A stretch of 64,000 bases of DNA from Kineosporiaceae bacterium. GTDB taxonomy: Bacteria; Actinomycetota; Actinomycetes; Actinomycetales; Kineosporiaceae. The notes under the pieces were generated by a model. The model saw only the letters and a program-made list of their open reading frames with translations. It was not told where the DNA came from and made no database searches. The DNA is taken from the NCBI GenBank assembly GCA_016713225.1, contig JADJPO010000003.1, positions 620,001 through 684,000 on the forward strand, written 5' to 3'. Below are positions 15,309-26,277 of the stretch, one piece after another. Both the position numbers and the translations under genes were made by a program. Numbering within the stretch: the first letter of the stretch is position 1; each line of letters opens with the position of its first letter.

Positions 15309-16172
15309 GTGAGACTGTTCTCGATCCCCAGCCCCGAGCAAGGGGTGTGGTACCTCGGCGTCTTCCCGATCCGGGCGTACGCGTTCTGCATCCTGCTGGG
15401 CATCGTCGCGGCCATCTGGCTGGGGGAGCGGCGCTGGCAGGCCCGTGGTGGGCAGCCCGGCCTGATCATGGACCTCGCGGTGTGGATGGTGCCGTTCGGG
15501 GTGATCGGCGGGCGGATCTATCACGTGATCACCAGCTGGTCGGCCTATTTCGGCCCGGATGGCGACCCGGCCAAGGCGCTGCGCATCTGGGAGGGCGGCC
15601 TCGGTATCTGGGGCGCGGTCGTGCTCGGCGGGGTGGGCGGGTGGATCGGCGCCCGGCGCCACAAGGTGCCGTTGCCGATGGTGGGGGACGCGATCGCTCC
15701 GGGGATCGTGCTGGCGCAGGGGATCGGGCGACTGGGCAACTGGTTCAACAACGAGCTCTACGGCTCGTCGACCACGCTGCCGTGGGGGTTGCAGATCCAC
15801 GAGTGGGACCAGGCGGCCGGGCAGGCGCTGCTCGATGCGCAGGGCCACGCCAGGCTGCTACCGGGTCTGTATCACCCCGCGTTCCTCTACGAGCTGCTCT
15901 GGAACGTCGGGGTATGCCTGGTGCTGCTCTGGATGGACCGCAGGTGGCAGATCGGCCACGGCCGGTTGTTCGCCTGGTACGTCGCGCTCTACACCGCCGG
16001 ACGATTCTGGATCGAGATGCTCCGCACCGATCCTGCGACCCACGTGCTGGGCCTGCGCCTGAACGTCTGGACCTCGATCGTGGTGTTCGTCGGCGCTGTG
16101 ACCTACATCGTCATCTCCGCACGTCAGCGACCGGGCCGAGAGAGCATGGTCGAGCGGGCCTCCACCAGTTAG
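15309..16172 (+). CDS. lgt: Prolipoprotein diacylglyceryl transferase Lgt
   Basis: Transfers diacylglycerol from phosphatidylglycerol to the lipobox cysteine of prolipoproteins at the cytoplasmic membrane. The 287-residue multispanning protein has the family sequences FPIRAYAFCILLGI, GGRIYHVI and the signature GIGRLGNWFNNELYG. GTG 15309 fits the usual N-terminus (RLFSIPSP); an in-frame GTG at 15282 would overlap trpA. Likely substrates in this window are the two branched-chain amino acid binding lipoproteins and the PCu(A)C lipoprotein. It ends the trp run, the common actinobacterial order. Its TAG stop is also the first three bases of a candidate -10 box for gltB. Confidence 0.95.
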   Translation: MRLFSIPSPEQGVWYLGVFPIRAYAFCILLGIVAAIWLGERRWQARGGQPGLIMDLAVWMVPFGVIGGRIYHVITSWSAYFGPDGDPAKALRIWEGGLGIWGAVVLGGVGGWIGARRHKVPLPMVGDAIAPGIVLAQGIGRLGNWFNNELYGSSTTLPWGLQIHEWDQAAGQALLDAQGHARLLPGLYHPAFLYELLWNVGVCLVLLWMDRRWQIGHGRLFAWYVALYTAGRFWIEMLRTDPATHVLGLRLNVWTSIVVFVGAVTYIVISARQRPGRESMVERASTS

Positions 16173-16175
16173 AGT
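16170..16175 (+). promoter_or_regulatory. Candidate -10 box for gltBD
   Basis: TAGAGT begins on the stop codon of lgt and would start a transcript near 16181-16182, giving a leader of about 93 nt before gltB. No clear -35 is seen. The leader contains competing hairpins. Confidence 0.4.
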
Positions 16176-16214
16176 GACAGAACCCGCGGGCCATCGGCGT
16201 CCCCAGTTTCCCCT

Positions 16215-16253
16215 GTGCGCTTTTTGCGCACGTTCGAGCTGCGCTCAGCGCAC
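16215..16253 (+). promoter_or_regulatory. Leader with alternative hairpins upstream of gltB
   Basis: GTGCGC (16215-16220) can pair with GCGCAC at 16226-16231 across a TTTTT loop, or with a second GCGCAC at 16248-16253. The second copy can also form TGCGC-tca-GCGCA by itself. This looks like a possible attenuation switch, but no U-tract follows. Confidence 0.3.
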
Positions 16254-16274
16254 CTGGACGACGAGGTGATGTGC

Positions 16275-19200
16275 ATGCCCACGTCTGCGCCCCTGTTCAC
16301 CACCCGGCCTGCCCCCGTGGGCCTCTACGACGGTGAGCACGAGCACGATGCCTGCGGCGTGGCGTTCGTGGCCACGATGCGCGGCGAGGGCGGTCACGAC
16401 ATCGTCGAGCACGCCCTGACGGCGCTGCGCAACCTCGACCACCGGGGCGCGGTCGGCGCCGAGGTCGACACCGGCGACGGCGCAGGCATCCTCACCCAGA
16501 TCCCGGACGCGTTCCTGCGCGAGGTGGTCGACTTCCCGCTGCCCGACCCGGGCGGCTACGCGGTCGGCCTCGCCTTCCTGCCGGACGACGACCAGCGCTG
16601 CAGTGACGCCGTCGCGGCCATCGAACGGATCGCCGCCGAGGAGGGCCTCGCGGTGCTGGGGTGGCGCGACGTCCCGATCACCCAGGGTCTGGTCGGCGAC
16701 ACCGCCCGGGCGTGCCAGCCCCGGTTCAAGCACTTGTTCGTCACCTCGGCTCGCGGCCGCGTGGTCGGCATGGCCCTCGAGCGCATGGCCTTCTGCCTGC
16801 GCAAGCGGGTCGAGCACGAGGTCGAGGTGTACTTCCCCTCGCTGTCCGCCCGCACGCTGATCTACAAGGGCATGTTGACCACCGGTCAGCTCGAGCCGTT
16901 CTTCCCGGACCTGTCGGATCGTCGGTTCGCCACCGAGCTGGCCATCGTGCACTCGCGGTTCTCGACCAACACCTTCCCGTCGTGGCCGCTGTCCCACCCG
17001 TTCCGCTTGATGGCGCACAACGGTGAGATCAACACGGTCAAGGGCAACCGCAACTGGATGCACGCCCGCGAGAGCATGCTCGCCAGCGACGTCATCCCCG
17101 GGGACCTGAAGCGCCTCTACCCGATCTGTACCGACGGGGCGAGCGACTCGGCGAGCTTCGACGAGGTGCTCGAGCTGCTGCACCTGGGTGGGCGCAGCCT
17201 GCCGCACTCGGTGCTCATGATGATCCCGGAGGCGTGGGAGAAGCACGAGGAGATGGACCCGGCCCGTCGGGCCTTCTACGAGTTCCACTCGATGTTCATG
17301 GAGGCCTGGGACGGCCCCGCCTGTGTCGCGTTCACCGACGGCACCGTGATCGGTGCCGTGCTCGACCGCAACGGCCTGCGGCCGGCCCGCTACTGGGTCA
17401 CCGAGGACGGCCTGGTGGTGCTGGCCAGCGAGGTCGGCGTGCTGGACGTCGACCCGGCCCGCGTCGTCCGCAAGGGCCGGCTGCAGCCGGGCCGGATGTT
17501 CCTGGTCGACACCGACCACGGTCGGATCGTGGACGACGAGGAGATCAAGAGCGAGCTCGCCGGGCAGTACCCGTACGACGAGTGGCTGCACGCCGGGCGG
17601 ATCTTCCTGCACGACCTGCCCGAGCGTGAGCACGTGGTGCACACCCCCGCCTCGGTCACCCGTCGCCAGGAGGCGTTCGGGTACACCGAGGAGGAACTGC
17701 GCATCCTGCTGACCCCGATGGCCCGCACCGGACTCGAGCCGATCGGATCAATGGGTACCGATACCCCGATCGCGGTGCTCTCTCAGCGCCCGCGGTTGCT
17801 GTTCGACTACTTCAGCCAGCTGTTCGCGCAGGTCACCAACCCGCCGTTGGACGCTATCCGTGAAGAACTGGTCACCGCGCTGAGCACCTCGATCGGCCCG
17901 GAGCGCAACCCGCTCGCGGCGACACCCGCGCACTGCCGCCAGCTGGTGCTCGACTTCCCGGTGATCGACAACGATGAGTTGGCCAAGATCGTCCACATCA
18001 ACCAGGACGGCGACCTGCCCGGCTATGCCACGGCCACCATCAAGGGGCTCTACCCCGTGGCCCGGGGTGGCGAGGGCCTGCGCCAGCGACTCGAGGAGAT
18101 CTACACCGAGGTCTCGGCGGCGATCGCGGGCGGCGCCCGCTTCGTCGTCCTGTCCGACCGGGACGCCACCGCCGACCTGGCCCCGATCCCGTCGCTGTTG
18201 CTGACCAGCGCGGTGCACCACCACACGATCAACGAGAAGACCCGCACCCGCATCGGATTGATCGTCGAGGCCGGCGACGTGCGCGAGGTGCACCACGTGG
18301 CGCTGATGATCGGTTTCGGCGCCGCCGCCGTGAACCCCTACCTGGCGATGGAGACGGTGGAGAACCTGGTCCGGTCCGGCGTGATCACCGGGATCGCGCC
18401 CGAGAAGGCCGTCAAGAACCTGATCAAGGCTCTGGGCAAGGGCGTGCTCAAGGTGATGAGCAAGATGGGCATCTCGACGGTGTCCTCCTACGCCGGCGCC
18501 CAGGTCTTCGAGGCGATCGGTCTGGGCCGCGAGCTGGTCGAGACGTACTTCCCGGGCACCACCTCGCGACTGGGCGGCATCGACCTGGACGTGTTGGCCG
18601 AGGAGGTCGCTCGCCGTCACGCTCGGGCCTACCCCCGCGACGGCATCCGGGCACCGCACCGCCGGCTCGAGACCGGGGGCGAGTACCAGTGGCGCCGCGA
18701 GGGCGAGCCGCACCTGTTCGATCCCGACACCGTCTTCCGGTTACAGCACGCCACGCGCGAGCGCCGCTTCGACGTCTTTCAGCAGTACACCGCGCGGGTC
18801 GACGAGCAGTCGCAGCGGCTGATGACCCTGCGCGGGCTGTTCCGACTGCGGGAGGGCGCCTTGCCGCCGGTGCCCCTGGACGAGGTCGAGTCGGTCGCCT
18901 CGATCGTCAGGCGGTTCTCGACCGGCGCGATGTCGTACGGCTCCATCTCGCGTGAGGCCCACGAGACCTTGGCGATCGCGATGAACGCCCTGGGGGCGAA
19001 GTCGAACACCGGTGAGGGTGGCGAGGACGTCGACCGGCTGCTCGACCCGCAGCGGCGTAGCTCGATCAAGCAGGTGGCCTCGGGCCGCTTCGGTGTCACG
19101 AGCATGTACCTGACCCACGCCGACGACCTGCAGATCAAGATGGCCCAGGGCGCCAAACCCGGTGAAGGTGGGCAGCTTCCGGCTCACAAGGTGTACCCGT

Positions 19201-20826
19201 GGGTGGCCCGCACCCGGCATTCCACGGCCGGGGTGGGCCTGATCTCGCCGCCGCCGCACCACGACATCTACTCCATCGAGGATCTGGCCCAACTGATCCA
19301 CGACCTGAAGAACGCCAACCCCTCGGCCCGGGTCCACGTCAAGCTCGTGGCCGAGGTCGGTGTGGGCACCGTCGCCGCCGGTGTGAGCAAGGCCCACGCG
19401 GACGTCGTCCTGATCTCGGGGCACGACGGTGGTACCGGGGCCAGCCCGCTCACCTCGCTCAAGCACGCCGGTGGTCCGTGGGAGCTCGGCCTGGCCGAGA
19501 CCCAACAGACGTTGGTGCTCAACGGGTTGCGTGACCGGATCGTGGTGCAGACCGACGGTCAGCTCAAGACCGGCCGTGACGTCGTCATCGCGGCGCTGTT
19601 GGGCGCCGAGGAATACGGCTTCGCCACCGCCCCGCTGGTGGTCTCGGGCTGCGTGATGATGCGGGTGTGTCATCTCGACACCTGCCCGGTCGGCGTGGCA
19701 ACCCAGAACCCCGAGTTGCGCAAGCGTTTCACCGGCAAGCCCGAGTTCGTCGTCACGTTCTTCGAGTACATCGCCGAGGAAGTGCGCGCCTACCTGGCTG
19801 CGCTCGGTCTGCGCAGCCTGGACGAGGCAATCGGGCGCAGCGACCTGCTCGACACCGCCGAGGCGGTGGGTCACTGGAAGGCGGCCGGACTCGACCTCAC
19901 CCCGATCCTGGCGCAGGTGGAGCCGCCGGAGGCCTTCGCGCAGATGGCCCGGCGCTGCGTGAGCGAGCAGGACCACGGCCTGGCCAAGGCGCTGGACCAC
20001 AGCTTGATCGCGCTGGCCACCGATGCCCTGGAGAACGCCCAGCCGGTGGCCTTCGAGGTGCCGGTGCGCAACGTCAACCGCACCGTGGGCACCATGCTCG
20101 GGCACGAGGTGACCCTGCGGTACGGCGTCGACGGCCTACCGGACGACACCATCGACATCACCATGACGGGCTCGGCCGGCCAGTCCTTCGGCGCCTTCCT
20201 GCCCCGAGGAATCACGCTGCGTCTGTTCGGCGACGCGAACGACTACCTGGCCAAGGGCCTGTCGGGCGGGCGCATCGTGGTGCGGCCCGACCGGGCGGCA
20301 CCCTTCCCGGCCGAGCAGAACATCATCGCCGGCAACGTGATCGCCTACGGCGCCACCGGCGGCGAGCTGTTCGTGCGGGGTCAGGTGGGGGAGCGATTCT
20401 GCGTGCGCAACTCCGGCGCCACCGCGGTGGTCGAGGGGGTGGGTGACCACGGCTGCGAGTACATGACCGGCGGGGTGGCGCTGATCCTGGGCCGCACCGG
20501 CCGCAACTTCGCCGCCGGCATGTCCGGCGGGGTGGCGTTCGTGCTCGATCTGCGCACGCAACGGGTGAACTCCGAGCTGGTGTCGGTGCGCCCGCTGACC
20601 GACGAGGAGGCCGAGCAGGTTCACGTGTTGCTCGAGCGGCACCACCACGAGACCGGGTCGGCGGTGGCCAAGCGGCTGCTCGCCGAGTGGCCCGCCGGAC
20701 GAGAGCGCTTCTCGACGGTCATGCCACGGGACTATGCGCGGGTGCTCGAGGTGCGCCGCGTGGCCGAACTCGAGGGACTGGACCTGGACGGCGACATCGT
20801 CTGGAAGCGGATCATGGAGGCGTCGC

Positions 20827-20834
<8 letters not shown>
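16275..20834 (+). CDS. gltB: Glutamate synthase large subunit GltB
   Basis: The large subunit of NADPH-GOGAT (1519 residues) makes two glutamates from glutamine and 2-oxoglutarate. Domains in order: an N-terminal Ntn amidotransferase whose nucleophile is Cys27 (HEHDACGVAFVATMRG) after a 26-residue propeptide; a central domain; the FMN synthase barrel (KPGEGGQLPAHKVYPW, ISGHDGGTGASP); the 3Fe-4S cysteines in CHLDTCPVG; and the C-terminal beta-helix. ATG 16275 is chosen because GAGGTG lies 6 nt upstream and the propeptide length is then normal; earlier in-frame starts at 16215 and 16269 lack this. It overlaps gltD by 8 nt. Confidence 0.96.
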
Positions 20835-22305
<1,471 letters not shown>

Positions 22306-22387
22306 CTGTCGCTTCGACCGTCGCTCAGACCGTCCACCGTGACCGGCCGTCGGCCGTCGTCCACTGCATCGAGGGATCACATCGGCC

Positions 22388-23833
22388 ATGCGTCGAGCCA
22401 AGATCGTCTGCACTCTGGGTCCGGCCGTCGCAGGGCGGGTCGAGGATCTCGTCCGCGCCGGGATGGACGTTGCCCGACTCAACTTCAGCCACGGCTCCTA
22501 CGACGAGCATCGGCTGTGCTACGAGGAGGTCCGGGCCGCCAGCGACGCCGTCCACAAGGCCGTCGGCGTGCTGGTGGACCTGCAGGGTCCGAAGATCCGG
22601 CTGGGGGAGTTCCCCGACGGTCCGGTGACGCTCGGCGAGGGCGACCGGTTCGTCATCACCGTCGAGGACATCCCCGGCACCGCCGAGCGGGCCTCGACCA
22701 CCTACAAGGGTTTGCCCGGTGACTGTCGCCCCGGCCACCTGATCCTGGTGGACGACGGCAAGGTGGCGTTGAGTGTCACCACGGTGACCGAGACCGAGGT
22801 GATCACCCGGGTCGAGGTGGGCGGAGCGGTCAGCAACCACAAGGGCCTCAACCTGCCCGGGGTCGCCGTGAGCGTGCCCGCGCTGTCGGAGAAGGACGCC
22901 GACGACCTGCGCTTCGGGCTGCGGCTCGGGGTCGACATGGTGGCGCTGTCGTTCGTGCGGTCGGCAGCCGACGCCGCCGATGTGCACAAGATCATGGACG
23001 AGGTCGGCTACCGGGTGCCGGTGATCGCCAAGATCGAGAAGCCGCAGGCCGTGGACAACCTCGAGGAGATCGTCCAGGCCTTCGACGGCATCATGGTCGC
23101 CCGCGGCGACCTCGGGGTCGAACTGCCGCTGGAGCAGGTGCCGATGGTGCAGAAGCGCGCCGTGTCGCTCGCCCGGCGGGCCGCCAAGCCGGTCATCGTC
23201 GCCACCCAGGTACTGGATTCGATGATCACCCTGCCCCGCCCGACCCGGGCCGAGGCGTCGGACTGCGCCAACGCCGTCCTGGACGGCGCAGACGCCATCA
23301 TGCTCAGCGGCGAGACCAGCGTGGGCCGCTACCCGCTGGAGGCCGTGCGCACCATGGCCCGGATCATCGAGACCACCGAGGACCAGGGCCTGGACCAGAT
23401 CCCGGCCCTGGGAACGCGGCCGACCACCAAGGGTGGTGCCATCACGTTCGCGGCGGCAGCGGTCGGTGAGTTGCTCGACGTCCGGCACCTGGTGGCCTTC
23501 ACCACGTCGGGCGACTCCGCTCGGCGGATGGCCCGGCTGCGCTCGCCGATCCCCCTGACCGTGTTCACCCCCGACCCGGCCGTGCGTTCCCAGCTGACCC
23601 TGACCTGGGGTGTGGAGACCTTCCTGACGGCCGTGGTGGAGAACACCGACGAGATGGTCGCCCAGGTCGACGAGTTGTTGCTCGAGACCGGACGGTGTCA
23701 GGTGGGCGACCTGGTCGTCATCGTGGCCGGTTCACCGCCCGGGATCCCCGGTTCGCTGAACGCGATGCGATTGCACCGCATGGGCGATGCGGTGCGGGGG
23801 ATGTCCCCGGCCTACCGCCAGGAGTACCGCTGA
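22388..23833 (+). CDS. pyk: Pyruvate kinase
   Basis: The last step of glycolysis, PEP + ADP to pyruvate + ATP. A 481-residue protein beginning RRAKIVCTLGPA, with K+/metal site SHGSYDEH, the catalytic-lysine motif VIAKIEKPQAV, MVARGDLGVELPLEQVP, and MLSGETSVGRYP, then the C-terminal allosteric-type domain. GAGGGATC lies upstream of the ATG. It is downstream of gltD (82 bp) and convergent with a tRNA-Leu gene only 13 nt beyond its stop, so its transcript probably reads into the antisense of the tRNA. Confidence 0.96.
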   Translation: MRRAKIVCTLGPAVAGRVEDLVRAGMDVARLNFSHGSYDEHRLCYEEVRAASDAVHKAVGVLVDLQGPKIRLGEFPDGPVTLGEGDRFVITVEDIPGTAERASTTYKGLPGDCRPGHLILVDDGKVALSVTTVTETEVITRVEVGGAVSNHKGLNLPGVAVSVPALSEKDADDLRFGLRLGVDMVALSFVRSAADAADVHKIMDEVGYRVPVIAKIEKPQAVDNLEEIVQAFDGIMVARGDLGVELPLEQVPMVQKRAVSLARRAAKPVIVATQVLDSMITLPRPTRAEASDCANAVLDGADAIMLSGETSVGRYPLEAVRTMARIIETTEDQGLDQIPALGTRPTTKGGAITFAAAAVGELLDVRHLVAFTTSGDSARRMARLRSPIPLTVFTPDPAVRSQLTLTWGVETFLTAVVENTDEMVAQVDELLLETGRCQVGDLVVIVAGSPPGIPGSLNAMRLHRMGDAVRGMSPAYRQEYR

Positions 23834-23846
23834 GTGAGCGTGAGAG

Positions 23847-23928
23847 TGCCGGGTGCGGGACTCGAACCCGCACACCTTTCGGCGGCGCATTTTGAGTGCG
23901 CTGTGTCTGCCAATTCCACCAACCCGGC
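23847..23928 (-). tRNA. tRNA-Leu (anticodon CAA)
   Basis: An 82-nt class II tRNA on the reverse strand. The acceptor stem is GCCGGGT/ACCCGGC with discriminator A. The anticodon stem GCGCA/TGCGC encloses the loop CTCAAAA, so the anticodon is CAA, reading UUG. There is a long variable arm, and the T arm GCGGG-TTCGAGT-CCCGC. The 3' CCA is not encoded. Confidence 0.95.
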
Positions 23929-23947
23929 AACGAACTCGTTCACGCAG

Positions 23948-23953
23948 ACTCTA
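23948..23953 (-). promoter_or_regulatory. -10 box for tRNA-Leu
   Basis: TAGAGT on the reverse strand lies 19 nt upstream of the mature tRNA 5' end, a normal distance for a short 5' leader removed by RNase P. Confidence 0.45.
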
Positions 23954-23981
23954 GCGACTCCCGAGCCCGTCTCCGACTCAT

Positions 23982-23987
23982 TAGGCT
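23982..23987 (+). promoter_or_regulatory. -10 box for leaderless response regulator
   Basis: TAGGCT ends 6 nt before the GTG at 23994 and no Shine-Dalgarno is present. It is about 30 bp from the divergent tRNA -10. Confidence 0.6.
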
Positions 23988-23993
23988 GATGCC

Positions 23994-24689
23994 GTGGTAG
24001 CCGATGCGATCGACCCGACCGACCCGACCTCCCCTGCCGCCGAGGCGGCGGCGCCGCTGGCCACGACACCGGCCGCGCGCCGGGTCGTGGTCGCCGAGGA
24101 CGAGGCCCTGATCCGTCTCGACATCGTCGAGATGCTGGCCGAGGCCGGTTTCGAGGTGGTGGGCCAGGCCGGGGACGGCGAGGAGGCCGTGCGCCTCGCC
24201 GAGGAGCTGCGTCCCGACGTCGTGGTGATGGACGTCAAGATGCCCGTGCTGGACGGCATCTCGGCGGCAGAACGGATCGTGGGGGCACGGGTGGCCCCGG
24301 TGGTCATGTTGACCGCCTTCTCGCAGCGTGAGCTCGTCGAGCGGGCGCGGGACGCCGGCGCGATGGCCTACGTGGTCAAGCCGTTCAATGCCACCGATCT
24401 GATCCCGGCGCTGGAGATCGCCTTGAGCCGCCATCAGGAGATCACCGCGCTCGAGTCCGAGGTCGCCGACCTCACCGAGCGATTCGAGACCCGCAAGCTC
24501 ATCGATCGGGCAAAAGGTCTGTTGCAGACCAAGTTCGCCATGAGCGAACCCGAGTCCTTCCGGTGGATCCAGAAGACCTCAATGGACAAGCGCCTCACCA
24601 TGCGTGAGGTCGCGAGTGCGATTCTCGCCTCGACGACCCCGGCGGAGGGATCGGCCGCGGTCCGCCAGGCGCGACCTGACGGCGGATAG
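23994..24689 (+). CDS. ANTAR-domain response regulator (PdtaR-like)
   Basis: A 231-residue two-domain regulator. After a 28-residue Pro/Ala tail comes a receiver domain with acidic pocket VVAEDEALIRLDI, phospho-acceptor Asp in VVVMDVKMPVLDG (near residue 79) and Lys in YVVKPF. A coiled region and a C-terminal ANTAR RNA-binding domain follow (LIDRAKGLLQTKFAMSEPESFRWIQKTS split over positions 173-200). ANTAR proteins bind paired hairpins in nascent RNA and prevent termination. In mycobacteria PdtaR pairs with the kinase PdtaS; no kinase is in this window. The target RNAs are unknown. Confidence 0.92.
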   Translation: MVADAIDPTDPTSPAAEAAAPLATTPAARRVVVAEDEALIRLDIVEMLAEAGFEVVGQAGDGEEAVRLAEELRPDVVVMDVKMPVLDGISAAERIVGARVAPVVMLTAFSQRELVERARDAGAMAYVVKPFNATDLIPALEIALSRHQEITALESEVADLTERFETRKLIDRAKGLLQTKFAMSEPESFRWIQKTSMDKRLTMREVASAILASTTPAEGSAAVRQARPDGG

Positions 24690-24703
24690 TCCGCGCTCGT
24701 CCT

Positions 24704-24735
24704 CGGCGGAAACATCGAGGTGATACCTTCCGCCG
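24704..24735. other. Inverted repeat before the first substrate-binding gene
   Basis: CGGCGGAA and TTCCGCCG form an 8-bp stem around a 16-nt loop. The TACCTT at 24724-24729 within it could be the -10 of the downstream lipoprotein gene. It may be a terminator for the regulator or an operator for the transporter; the sequence does not decide. Confidence 0.35.
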
Positions 24736-24778
24736 ATCCGGGCGACCACTGACCCGGCGAGTGTGAAGGTAGGCATCA

Positions 24779-26035
24779 ATGGTCAATCCGAGGCCCGCGG
24801 TTGCGGTGGTGCTGATGGCGGCACTGGCCCTGACCGCCTGCGGCGGGGGTTCCGAGAGCAGCAGTGGCGACGGCGGCAAGAAGCTGATCATCGCCACGGA
24901 CCTGCCGTTGCAGGGTGCGTCCAAGGACGCCTCCGACTCGACCAACAACGCGATCAAGCTCTATCTGGAGCAGATCGGCAACAAGGCCGGCAAGTACACC
25001 GTCGAGCTCAAGAGCTACGACGACTCGACGGCGGCCAAGGGTGCCTGGGACGACGCGACGTGCGCCAAGAACGCGGCCGACCACGTGGCCAACGCCGACG
25101 AGGTCGCCGTCATGGGGACGTACAACTCCGGTTGCGCCAAGATCATCGCGCCGGTGCTCAACGCGGACCCGAGCGGTCCGATGCTGATGGTGTCGCACGC
25201 CAACACCAACCCCGGTCTGACCAAGAAGTGGGACGCCGGAGAGCCGGAGAAGTACTTCCCGACCGGCAAGCGCAACTACGCCCGCGTCATCACCACCGAC
25301 GACTACCAGGGTGAGGCGGCGGCTGCCTTCCTGGCGGAGAAGGGCATCAAGAGCATCTATGTGCTCAACGACAACCAGACCTACGGTCAGGGCGTGGCGA
25401 CGTCCCTGGTCGAAGGTGCCGGCAAGGTGGGCATCAAGGTGCTCGGCAACGAGCCGTGGGACGCCAAGCAGACCAGCTACGCCTCGCTGTTCACCAAGAT
25501 CAAGGCGATGAACCCGGGCGCCATCTACCTGGCGGGCATCTACGACAACAACGGTGGCCAGCTGGTCAAGGACAAGGTCTCGGTCATGGGCGACCAGAAG
25601 GCCGTGCCGATGATGGCACCGGACGGCTTCACCGGGTACCCGGAGCTGCAGGGTCTGGCGCAGGCCGAGGGACTCTTCCTCAGCTTCACCGGTCTGACCG
25701 TCGACCAGCTCAAGGCCGCCGGCGGCGAGGCAGCCAAGCTGCTCGACGCCTACAAGGCGAAGTACGGCAAGGAGCTCACGTCGAGTTTCGCGCTGTACGG
25801 CGTGACGGCGACCCAGGTGATCCTGGCCGGGATCGAGAAGTCGGACGGTACCCGCAAGGGTGTCACCGACGCGGTGTTCACCGGCGACGGGGTCACCATC
25901 CCCGCCGACAAGTCGCTCACCGGCAAGGAGGTCAAGATCGACACCAAGTCGGGTGACCTCACCTCGCAGGACATCTCCATCCTCACCCTCACCGGTGGCA
26001 AGGAGACCTTCCTGAAGGCCCAGCCGGTCGGCTGA
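24779..26035 (+). CDS. Branched-chain amino acid ABC transporter, binding lipoprotein 1
   Basis: A 418-residue solute-binding protein of the Leu/Ile/Val receptor family (type I periplasmic fold). The signal peptide ends in the lipobox ALTACGGG (Cys21), so it is anchored as a lipoprotein after Lgt action. The mature part starts with a Ser/Gly linker and KKLIIATDLPLQGA. GAAGGTAGG precedes the ATG. A close paralogue follows 242 bp downstream, and the permease and ATPase genes come after it. Which amino acid or amide it binds cannot be read from sequence; family members also bind amides and urea. Confidence 0.92.
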   Translation: MVNPRPAVAVVLMAALALTACGGGSESSSGDGGKKLIIATDLPLQGASKDASDSTNNAIKLYLEQIGNKAGKYTVELKSYDDSTAAKGAWDDATCAKNAADHVANADEVAVMGTYNSGCAKIIAPVLNADPSGPMLMVSHANTNPGLTKKWDAGEPEKYFPTGKRNYARVITTDDYQGEAAAAFLAEKGIKSIYVLNDNQTYGQGVATSLVEGAGKVGIKVLGNEPWDAKQTSYASLFTKIKAMNPGAIYLAGIYDNNGGQLVKDKVSVMGDQKAVPMMAPDGFTGYPELQGLAQAEGLFLSFTGLTVDQLKAAGGEAAKLLDAYKAKYGKELTSSFALYGVTATQVILAGIEKSDGTRKGVTDAVFTGDGVTIPADKSLTGKEVKIDTKSGDLTSQDISILTLTGGKETFLKAQPVG

Positions 26036-26066
26036 TCGGTCGTAACCGGGTCGCAACGGGGCATGT

Positions 26067-26104
26067 CCGGCGTCCTGTCGTGCTGTGGCACGGCAGGACG
26101 CCGG
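26067..26104 (+). terminator. Strong hairpin after binding-protein gene 1
   Basis: An 11-bp perfect outer stem (CCGGCGTCCTG/CAGGACGCCGG), one G-T pair, a 5-bp inner stem CGTGC/GCACG and loop TGTG, 38 nt in all, starting 31 nt after the stop codon. No U-tract. Likely terminates or stabilises the first lipoprotein mRNA. Confidence 0.7.
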
Positions 26105-26277
26105 AACACCGGCGGGCAGACCCGGCGAATGTGCCGGTCGTCGCGCCGTGACCCCGCGAAATCGTTGTCGAGCCTTGACCTCGAGGTGACGCGCTTGCGG
26201 CCTGCGCTGCCGAAGCGGGTGGTAGTTTCCCGATCCAACGGCAGCCCAGGACCGGGCTCATGGGGAGAGGTATGCAC

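Noticed and set aside
16215..16274. Earlier GTG start for gltB giving 20 more residues
   Set aside because: The extra segment lies on the candidate leader hairpins, has no Shine-Dalgarno, and the normal propeptide length is met from ATG 16275.
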